Assembly: GCA_035642415.1 (NCBI GenBank)
Contig: DASQSI010000282.1
Location: 1 to 8,750, forward strand
Direction of reading: 5' to 3'
Length of the DNA stretch: 8,750 bases
Origin: Rubrobacter_F sp035642415
Lineage (GTDB): Bacteria; Actinomycetota; Rubrobacteria; Rubrobacterales; Rubrobacteraceae
Part shown: piece by piece, positions 1-4,762 of the stretch
Layout of the letters: every line of letters starts with the position of its first letter
How positions within the stretch are numbered: position 1 is the stretch's first letter
Made by a program: the position numbers and the translations under genes
Notes under the pieces: generated by a model
The model's database searches: none
Told to the model about the DNA's origin: nothing
Seen by the model: only the letters and a program-made list of their open reading frames with translations

Positions 1-182
1 CCAAAAGTTCCGAATGGCGACGTTACGAACTGGTCGGGGAAGAACCCGTTGTTGGGGCAAACGAGATTCCCGTTGGCATCGAAGAAGCAACCAACAGGCT
101 GAGCCATGGCTGGGGAAGCGCTGACCATCACTAACGTCGCCACAGCCGCAAGCGCCGCAAGGACTAACTTGATGCGTCTCAA
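1..182 (-). CDS. Small secreted cysteine-containing protein, partial (3' end outside window)
   Basis: Seen: reading leftward from a TTG at 182-180, an open frame continues to the window edge (60 codons, no stop). A strong Shine-Dalgarno AAGGAGG (plus-strand 189-195) sits 6 bases before the TTG and decides the start. The protein begins MRRIKLVLAALAAVATLVMV and reaches a classic signal peptidase I site, ASPAMA, at about residues 21-26. The mature part begins QPVGCFFDANGNLVCPNNGF and has two cysteines nine residues apart, then a Gly/Phe/Pro-rich stretch. Inferred: it is exported and the two cysteines may form a small disulfide loop. I do not recognise the family and infer no function. It is divergent from the secreted peptide gene at 615-791, which has the same MRR-hydrophobic style of leader. 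The 5' leader contains two perfect palindromes. No convincing promoter was seen. Confidence 0.72.
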   Translation of the reverse strand, partial: MRRIKLVLAALAAVATLVMVSASPAMAQPVGCFFDANGNLVCPNNGFFPDQFVTSPFGTF

Positions 183-203
183 ATGAGACCTCCTTGAAAT
201 AGG

Positions 204-227
204 GGCGGGGTCTGATCAGACCCCGCC
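204..227. repeat. Perfect 24-bp palindrome in the leader of the left-edge secreted protein gene
   Basis: The arms are GGCGGGGTCTGA and TCAGACCCCGCC with no unpaired centre. It lies 21 bases upstream of the TTG start and 8 bases upstream of the ribosome binding site of the minus-strand gene. It could be a protein-binding operator or a leader hairpin controlling translation. On the plus strand it is followed by GATTTT, so it could also end a plus-strand transcript, but no plus-strand gene precedes it. Confidence 0.7.
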
Positions 228-229
228 GA

Positions 230-243
230 TTTTGCATGCAAAA
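230..243. repeat. Perfect 14-bp palindrome next to the GC-rich one
   Basis: The sequence TTTTGCATGCAAAA is self-complementary and lies 2 bases from the 24-bp palindrome. An AT-flanked GCATGC core of this kind suits a dimeric DNA-binding protein better than an RNA hairpin. No regulator gene is visible nearby. Confidence 0.6.
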
Positions 244-306
244 CCTATTTACGTGTGAGGTACCGCATCGGTTTACTGTATGAGCAAAAATTCCGTATAA
301 ATGTGG

Positions 307-414
307 TTGACGTACTTTTCGTAGGGGCATAGTGTGTACACGATGCGTCTCAGGCCCGCCCCGTTACCTGCTGAGTGCTGATCACACTCATTTAGACCAA
401 AGGGCGGGCCTTTT
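307..414 (+). ncRNA. Possible small RNA or attenuator (promoter-like start to terminator)
   Basis: Seen: a TTGACG -35-like hexamer at 307-312, a weak -10 candidate CATAGT at 328-333 (15-base spacer, shorter than ideal), and a hairpin with TTTT at 353-414. No sizeable plus-strand gene lies upstream, so the terminator needs another transcript to serve. A start near 340 would give an RNA of about 75 bases that is mostly the nested hairpin. A 12-codon ORF, ATG at 343 to TGA at 379-381 (MRLRPAPLPAEC), overlaps the left arm and could be a leader peptide, but it has no good ribosome binding site. The RNA is inference. Confidence 0.27.
353..414 (+). terminator. GC-rich hairpin with nested stem and TTTT tail
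   Basis: The arms GGCCCGCCC (353-361) and GGGCGGGCC (402-410) pair over 9 bases and are followed directly by TTTT. The 40-base loop holds a second stem, TGAGTG (372-377) with CACTCA (385-390). The U-tract orientation makes it a plus-strand intrinsic terminator; the other strand has no T-run. The long loop is unusual and suggests a structured RNA rather than a plain terminator. Confidence 0.5.
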
Positions 415-488
415 GCAGGGGCAGTAAAAAGTGTGCGTCTAGAGAGTTAACCCACACGAAGCTTGTAACGCCAGGAGGCGGATAAGTT

Positions 489-518
489 TTGAGAATTACG
501 ATTCTCATAAGCTATATC
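489..518 (+). promoter_or_regulatory. Candidate promoter with overlapping inverted repeat for the small secreted peptide gene
   Basis: TTGAGA (489-494, 5/6 match to the -35 consensus) is separated by 18 bases from TATATC (513-518, 4/6 to the -10). The inverted repeat TGAGAAT-TACG-ATTCTCA (490-507) covers the -35 and most of the spacer, where a repressor or activator would bind. Predicted start is near 525, giving a leader of about 90 bases before the GTG at 615. Confidence 0.4.
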
Positions 519-565
519 CATATAAGGGGGGACGGATACTTATGACTAATGCCATTATGGATATA
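513..565. repeat. Long-range inverted repeat in the 5' leader of the small secreted peptide gene
   Basis: TATATCCATA (513-522) is the exact reverse complement of TATGGATATA (556-565), separated by 33 bases. In RNA this could form a 10-bp AU-rich stem ending about 50 bases before the start codon. The left arm overlaps the candidate -10, so if that promoter is right only part of the stem would be in the transcript. Confidence 0.4.
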
Positions 566-614
566 TAGGCAACCTTACTTTCGTCTGGGAAATAGGGGAG
601 GAGGTGAAGAGCTA

Positions 615-791
615 GTGAGAAGGATGCTTTTGATGGTGACTGTAGCACTGGTTATGGTGGCTATGATAGTAGCGACGGCCGTGCCGGCATTCTCCCGCCC
701 TGTAAATCCGGGCAAGGCCTGTACGGGTTTTGGAACTGCCGCACAACATGGTGCGACTGCAAATCCAAAAAGTGCCGTCACCTGCGCTTGA
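615..791 (+). CDS. Small secreted two-cysteine peptide, hypothetical
   Basis: Seen: a 58-codon frame starting at GTG 615 behind a strong ribosome binding site, AGGAGGTGA (599-607). The same frame is open back to an ATG at 549, but that start has no ribosome binding site and would place an unsuitable polar segment before the signal sequence. The leader begins MRRMLLMVTVALVMVAMIVA and ends in AVPAFS, a plausible signal peptidase I site near residue 27. The predicted mature peptide is about 31 residues, starts RPVNPGKACTGFGT and ends VTCA, with two cysteines 20 residues apart and several basic residues. Inferred: exported and perhaps closed by one disulfide. The gene has its own candidate promoter and a strong terminator, so it is probably a single-gene transcript. 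I do not recognise the family; an antimicrobial, signalling or envelope role is possible but not shown. Confidence 0.68.
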   Translation: MRRMLLMVTVALVMVAMIVATAVPAFSRPVNPGKACTGFGTAAQHGATANPKSAVTCA

Positions 792-854
792 TAGAGCAGG
801 CTCTGTAAAGAAGCGAATAGCGCAAGGGACCACCGAAAGTCCTTGACGCCAACG

Positions 855-883
855 GAGCCGAGCCTAAAGACTCGGCTCTTTTT
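855..883 (+). terminator. Intrinsic terminator of the small secreted peptide gene
   Basis: GAGCCGAG (855-862), an 8-base loop and CTCGGCTC (871-878) form a perfect stem followed by TTTTT (879-883). It lies 64 bases after the stop codon of the secreted peptide gene. Confidence 0.88.
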
Positions 884-902
884 CATGCCCACGCACCTCC
901 AC

Positions 903-1007
903 CTAGGCCCATAAGCCTTGGGTGCTAAACCAATGAGCGGTGCCTTGGGCGACATTAGCATCGCACTCGATCGCTATCTCGTCATGCACAGTGAATGTTG
1001 GTGGCAA
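903..1007 (-). CDS. Possible 34-residue ORF, doubtful
   Basis: Seen: reading leftward, AGGAGG (plus-strand 1015-1020) sits 7 bases before a TTG at 1007-1005, and the frame runs 34 codons to a TAG at 905-903. The product begins MPPTFTVHDEIAIECDANVA and ends TQGLWA. It has no signal peptide or membrane segment. The first half faintly resembles the first beta strand of SRPBCC-type proteins, so it could be a broken remnant of such a gene, but this is a weak impression. Without the ribosome binding site I would not list it. Confidence 0.25.
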   Translation of the reverse strand: MPPTFTVHDEIAIECDANVAQGTAHWFSTQGLWA

Positions 1008-1133
1008 ACCAAATCCTCCTCTGTAAACATGCCGGGGATCCTCAGAGGCTCCTGCCCGGCAGGGCCTCGACGCGAAGCCTAAGCACAGCGCTTATGCTCT
1101 TCGCCTTCCGGAGTAATATCTTACCAGCGTGCT

Positions 1134-1163
1134 TTGCAGTATCGACCAGGCTTGCCGTATAGG
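1134..1163 (+). promoter_or_regulatory. Weak candidate promoter for the MFS transporter
   Basis: TTGCAG (1134-1139, 4/6) and TATAGG (1158-1163, 4/6) are separated by 18 bases. A start near 1170 would lie downstream of the GTG at 1129 and so favours the later start at 1207. Confidence 0.28.
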
Positions 1164-1206
1164 TAGCTCTCGCCTCTCCTTCCGTATTACCGGCTATCAT
1201 TGTGGG

Positions 1207-2448
1207 GTGTTGGAGCCTCTCCCGGAGCGGCGCTGGTGGACGCCGGACCTTGACCGGCGGGTGTGGCTGCTCGTGGGAGCGATGCTTGTCTTTCGGTTCG
1301 CACAGGGTCTGTACTATCCGTTCTCGACGATCTACTTCCACAACTTCGTCGGCATACCACTCTCCCTCGTGGGAGTCGGCCTCGCTACGCTAGCCATCGC
1401 AAGCGTAGCCTCGGGTTTCGTCTTCGGTCCTCTCGCCGACCGCTACGGCCGCAAACCCGTGATGCTCGCGGCCCTCTCGGGTAGCGCTGCGACCTTTCTT
1501 TCGTTCTCCTTCGTCGGAAACTTCCGAGAGTACCTAACCGTGTGTATTGCGGCGGGCCTTATAGGATCGGCCCCTTTCGACGCCGCCCGCAACGCCATGA
1601 TCGCCGATGTCGCCCCCGAGCACCTGCGGGCGCGCGCCTACGGCCTCGTGCGTGTCGGCGGAAACATCGGTTGGGCCTTGGGCCCGACCACGGCGGGCCT
1701 TGTAGCTACTTCCGCTGGTGATTATATGGACACGTACCGAGCAATGTTCGCTGGAACCGCGGCGCTCACGCTCGTCGTCCTCATCGCCTTAGCGCTCCTG
1801 GTCCGCGAGTCGCTGCCCAAGACTGTCAAAAGAATCCCCACGGCGGTCTCCCTTCGAGAGCCCCGAGCTGCGCTCTCGGACGGGCCATTTATAGCCTTGC
1901 TCGCCGTCGGCTACCTGCTGTACTACATTTTCACACAGGACTGGCAGGCGCTGCCGATCTACGCGAAGAACGTTCTCGGTGTCTCAGATGCTCAGGTTGG
2001 GCTCTTTCTTGCTGGCAACGGCCTCATGGTGATGTTGCTCCAACTCCCGGTGGCGTACCTTTTAGACGGATACTCCAAGGTTGCAGCCCTTATCGTCGGG
2101 GCAGCACTCTTCGCGGCCTCGTCGGCTACATTGCTTGTCACGGGGTCCTTTTTGGGCATCCTCGTCGCCTTTGCCGGCTTTTTTACGCTGGCCGAGATGA
2201 TCCTCGAAGTCGCGGGCGCGGCGCTTGCCGCCGAGCTTGCCCCCGCGGGCATGCGTGGGACGTACCTCGCCCTTTTCGGCTGCTGCTTCGGAGCAGGATA
2301 CGGAATAAGCCCGATAGTCGCCGGCTTCCTCCTCGACGCCCACTTACCACAGATCATATGGACGATACAACTCGCAGCCGCCATCTTAGGCTCCATAGGC
2401 CTCCTCGTCCTCGCCGCGCTCAAAAAGCGATCGGCAGCCAGCGGTTAG
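1207..2448 (+). CDS. MFS transporter (drug:H+ antiporter-like)
   Basis: A major facilitator superfamily membrane carrier, probably a proton-coupled exporter of small molecules; the substrate cannot be read. From the GTG at 1207 it is 413 residues, normal for a 12-helix MFS protein. Residues 1-18 are cytoplasmic and the first helix begins near VWLLVGAMLVFRFAQG. Motif A, GPLADRYGRKP, is at about residues 74-84 between helices 2 and 3. A GGNIGWALGP stretch at about 151-160 resembles motif C of antiporters. A charged central loop (about 200-220) separates two six-helix halves, and hydrophobic segments continue to the C-terminus. Start is uncertain: the frame is open to a GTG at 1129 (439 residues), which would add an atypical polar N-terminus; neither start has a clear ribosome binding site. 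A TTG at 1210 is also possible. No terminator is evident before the dismutase gene. Confidence 0.88.
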   Translation: MLEPLPERRWWTPDLDRRVWLLVGAMLVFRFAQGLYYPFSTIYFHNFVGIPLSLVGVGLATLAIASVASGFVFGPLADRYGRKPVMLAALSGSAATFLSFSFVGNFREYLTVCIAAGLIGSAPFDAARNAMIADVAPEHLRARAYGLVRVGGNIGWALGPTTAGLVATSAGDYMDTYRAMFAGTAALTLVVLIALALLVRESLPKTVKRIPTAVSLREPRAALSDGPFIALLAVGYLLYYIFTQDWQALPIYAKNVLGVSDAQVGLFLAGNGLMVMLLQLPVAYLLDGYSKVAALIVGAALFAASSATLLVTGSFLGILVAFAGFFTLAEMILEVAGAALAAELAPAGMRGTYLALFGCCFGAGYGISPIVAGFLLDAHLPQIIWTIQLAAAILGSIGLLVLAALKKRSAASG

Positions 2449-2540
2449 CAACACCTCGCCAGCGGACAGGTAGCGCAACCTACCTCGACGTTGGGTATCT
2501 CGGGCAAGCAGGAAGGCAGGAGACCCTGCTCGAGGGAAAG

Positions 2541-2568
2541 TTAATAAGAACAGCTTTTGGGGTACGCT
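2541..2568 (+). promoter_or_regulatory. Weak candidate promoter for the dismutase gene
   Basis: TTAATA (2541-2546, 4/6) and TACGCT (2563-2568, 3/6) with a 16-base spacer lie just before the dismutase ribosome binding site. The match is poor; position is the main argument. Confidence 0.22.
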
Positions 2569-2600
2569 AACGCCTCGTAAACGAAAGAAAGGAGAAAACC

Positions 2601-3224
2601 GTGGCTTTCGAGCTTCCACCGCTCCCCTACGACTATGACGCACTGGAGCCCCACATAGACGAACAGACGATGCGCATCCACCATGATAAGCACCACAACA
2701 CCTACGTCAACAACCTCAACAGCACGCTCGAGAATTACCCGGATCTGGCCGACAGTAGCATCGAAGAGCTCATATCCGACCTAAACTCCGTGCCCCAGGA
2801 GATCCGCAGGGCGATCAGGAACAACGGTGGGCAGCACTCAAACCACTCGATGTTCTGGGAGATAATGAGCCCGGAGGGAGGTGGCCAGCCCGTCGGTGAT
2901 CTTGCGTCCGCCGTCGACGCGAGCTTCGGCTCCTTTGACGCTCTCCAGGAGCAGTGGTCGGCCATGTCCGCCCCGGGATCGGTCTTCGGCTCGGGCTGGA
3001 CCTGGCTCGTCGCCGCTCCCGACGGCTCCTTGACCGTCGAGTGTACACCTAACGGTGATTCTCCGCTCATGGAAGGCAGGACGCCGGTCATCGGGATCGA
3101 CCTGTGGGAGCATTCCTACTACCTCAAGTACCAGAACGCGCGTCTGGAGTACGTAAGCGCTTGGTGGAACGTGGTCAACTGGGAGGAGGCAGAGCGCCGT
3201 TTTCAGGCCGCCCGGTCCGCCTAG
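2601..3224 (+). CDS. sodA: Superoxide dismutase, Mn/Fe family
   Basis: Converts superoxide to hydrogen peroxide and oxygen, in the cytoplasm (no signal peptide). The 207-residue length is typical. The start is GTG 2601 behind AAAGGAG. The N-terminal helical domain begins MAFELPPLPYDYDALEPHID and carries HHDKHH. The four metal ligands are visible: His27, His82 (in NHSMFW), Asp167 and His171 (in DLWEHSYY). Overall the sequence reads like the Mn type, but the outer-sphere glutamine that distinguishes the subclasses is at the Fe-type place: GGQHSNH has Gln78, whereas Mn enzymes have Gly there, and the Mn-type Gln site is Gly152 (in PNGDSPLM). Metal preference is therefore open (Fe, Mn or either), and the symbol sodA marks family membership only. 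It has its own terminator and is followed by a flavin disulfide reductase, which suggests an oxidative stress neighbourhood. Confidence 0.96.
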   Translation: MAFELPPLPYDYDALEPHIDEQTMRIHHDKHHNTYVNNLNSTLENYPDLADSSIEELISDLNSVPQEIRRAIRNNGGQHSNHSMFWEIMSPEGGGQPVGDLASAVDASFGSFDALQEQWSAMSAPGSVFGSGWTWLVAAPDGSLTVECTPNGDSPLMEGRTPVIGIDLWEHSYYLKYQNARLEYVSAWWNVVNWEEAERRFQAARSA

Positions 3225-3243
3225 CGTGCCCCGCTCGAACGTC

Positions 3244-3277
3244 AGAGCCCCCGGAAACGTTTCCAGGGGCTCTTCTT
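3244..3277 (+). terminator. Intrinsic terminator after the dismutase gene
   Basis: AGAGCCCC (3244-3251) pairs with GGGGCTCT (3266-3273). Inside, GGAAACGTTTCC continues the stem after a single C/A mismatch. The tail TCTTCTT is T-rich but interrupted. It lies 20 bases after the dismutase stop codon. Confidence 0.82.
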
Positions 3278-3372
3278 GCTGAGTTTCCCGGCCCCGGTGA
3301 AAGGAGATTTCCTCCGTAGGGGTTTGCCGGTACACTTAGTAAGAGGAATTTTACAGCGGAAAGGATATTAGG

Positions 3373-4755
3373 GTGCGTTTAGTCGTGATCGGAGGGGTAG
3401 CCGCAGGAACGAAGGCAGCTTCTAGGGCCCGGAGGGTCAACCCCGACCTTGAGATAACCATTTACCAGGAGGAGCCGGAGATCTCCATCAGCGAGTGCGG
3501 CCTTCCGTATCTGATCTCTGGCGTCGTCGAGGAACGCGCTGCTCTCGTCGCCCGTACCCCCGAGGAGTTCTCTGAAAAGGATATCGAGGTCCTCACCCGC
3601 CATCGTGTTGAGAAGATGGATCCGGACCACAAAAAGCTTATCGTCGAGAACCTCGAGACCGGCGAGAAGTTCGAAGACTCCTACAACCGTCTGATCATCG
3701 CCACTGGCGCCAGACCCATTCTCCCCCCCATCGACGGTACAGATCTCGAGGGCGTCTTTACTGTGCGCTTCCTGACCGACACCGACAAGCTCTTCGACTT
3801 CGTGAAGGAGCGGTCGCCGAAAAAGGCGATCATCATCGGGGGCGGTTACGTCGGGCTCGAGATGGCCGAGAACCTCGTCGAACTCGGGATGGACGTATCC
3901 CTCTACGAGGCCATGGAGCGAGTCGGCGGCATTTACAGCCCCGAGATTTCCGAAAAGATCGAGGAGCACCTCGAGGAAAAAGGCGTCAGCGTCTTCACCG
4001 GCGCAGAGATCGAGGCGTTGGTGGGTGACGAACAAGGGCGCGTTCGGGCCGTGCGTCTCGGTGAGGAGGAGGTAGAAGCGGAGCTTGTGATCGTCGCGGT
4101 CGGCGCAAAACCCGAGGTAACACTCGCTGAGGAGGCGGGGGCGGAGATCGGGCCTTCTGGCGCGATCCGGGTGGATAAGCACCTCAAGACGAGCCTGCAC
4201 GAGGTGTGGGCCGCCGGGGACTGCGTCGAGTCGGTACACTTGGTGTCGGACGAGCCCGCCTGGGAACCCTTGGGAGACACGGCGAACCAGATGGGCCGCG
4301 TCGCGGGCACGAACGCGAGCCGGGGCGAGGCTATACTCGAGTTCCCCGGGATTCTGAACACCGGCGTCTTCAAGGTCTTCGATCTTGGGGTGGCAAAGAC
4401 AGGACTATCAGAGGAAGAGGCCCAAGAGGCAGGCTTTGAGGTCGTGACGGCCGCTATTGAATCCAAGAGCAAAGCCGGCTACTTTCCAGGGGCCAAATCG
4501 ACGTTGATCAAACTCACGGGCGATCGGACGACGGGTCGCCTTCTGGGCGCGGAGGCCGTCGGGGGGAACGTAGACAAGTACGTGGATATCTGTGCGACGG
4601 CTATCTGGGGCAAGCTCTCCTATCCTGACCTCGTCAATCTGGACCTCGCCTATGCCCCGCCGTTTGGTCCCACCCTAAGCCCGGTCATAGGGGCCGCCAG
4701 CGTCCTCGCGAACGAGTTCGAGAAGAAGACCGAGGGCGTGCGGGCTGTGGAGTAA
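3373..4755 (+). CDS. FAD-dependent pyridine nucleotide-disulfide reductase, CoA-disulfide reductase / NADH oxidase type
   Basis: A cytoplasmic flavoprotein of the single-cysteine reductase group, which uses NAD(P)H to reduce CoA disulfide, polysulfide or oxygen; the exact substrate cannot be read. It is 460 residues, normal for the family without a fused rhodanese domain. Seen in order: FAD-binding VVIGGVAAGTKAA at 4-16; the redox cysteine Cys42 in SISECGLPY; ATG at 110-112; the NAD(P)H-binding IIIGGGYVGLE at 153-163; AAGDC at 280-284 for the second FAD contact; and a C-terminal dimer domain with YFPGA (from 370) and YAPPFG (from 427), whose tyrosines match positions known to matter in CoA-disulfide reductases. 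Start is GTG 3373 with GGAAAGGA 7 bases upstream. The TAA is 7 bases from the stop of the convergent serine hydrolase gene, and no terminator is visible between them. A role in thiol redox balance beside the dismutase is inferred. Confidence 0.9.
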   Translation: MRLVVIGGVAAGTKAASRARRVNPDLEITIYQEEPEISISECGLPYLISGVVEERAALVARTPEEFSEKDIEVLTRHRVEKMDPDHKKLIVENLETGEKFEDSYNRLIIATGARPILPPIDGTDLEGVFTVRFLTDTDKLFDFVKERSPKKAIIIGGGYVGLEMAENLVELGMDVSLYEAMERVGGIYSPEISEKIEEHLEEKGVSVFTGAEIEALVGDEQGRVRAVRLGEEEVEAELVIVAVGAKPEVTLAEEAGAEIGPSGAIRVDKHLKTSLHEVWAAGDCVESVHLVSDEPAWEPLGDTANQMGRVAGTNASRGEAILEFPGILNTGVFKVFDLGVAKTGLSEEEAQEAGFEVVTAAIESKSKAGYFPGAKSTLIKLTGDRTTGRLLGAEAVGGNVDKYVDICATAIWGKLSYPDLVNLDLAYAPPFGPTLSPVIGAASVLANEFEKKTEGVRAVE

Positions 4756-4762
4756 GTAGCAG

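Larger units (their letters stand above)
884..1206. other. Intergenic stretch with little recognisable content
   Basis: Between the terminator and the transporter gene I see only a 34-codon minus-strand ORF with a good ribosome binding site (903-1007), a short interrupted palindrome CCTGCC-C-GGCAGG at 1051-1063, and a weak promoter at 1134-1163. No RNA gene or mobile element is visible. Confidence 0.5.

Noticed and set aside
575..961. 128-codon minus-strand ORF opposite the small secreted peptide gene
   Set aside because: It overlaps the terminator at 855-883 and the well-supported plus-strand gene, and its product shows no domain or signal. It is a shadow frame.
933..1082. 49-codon plus-strand ORF before the MFS gene
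   Set aside because: No ribosome binding site and no recognisable protein features.
1042..1341. 99-codon minus-strand ORF overlapping the 5' end of the MFS gene
   Set aside because: No ribosome binding site at a sensible distance; half of it is antisense to the first transporter helix and no domain is recognisable.
2516..2529. GCAGG-AGAC-CCTGC hairpin after the MFS gene as a terminator
   Set aside because: The stem is only 5 bp and is followed by CTCGAGGG rather than a T-run.
3308..3336. Promoter TTTCCT/TACACT before the disulfide reductase gene
   Set aside because: The -35 match is only 3/6; I could not separate it from chance.
3379..4239. 286-codon minus-strand ORF opposite the disulfide reductase gene
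   Set aside because: Antisense shadow of a gene with intact FAD, NAD(P)H and cysteine motifs.
4756..4762. Possible bidirectional terminator between the convergent reductase and hydrolase genes
   Set aside because: Only 7 bases separate the stop codons and I found no stem with a T-run on either strand.
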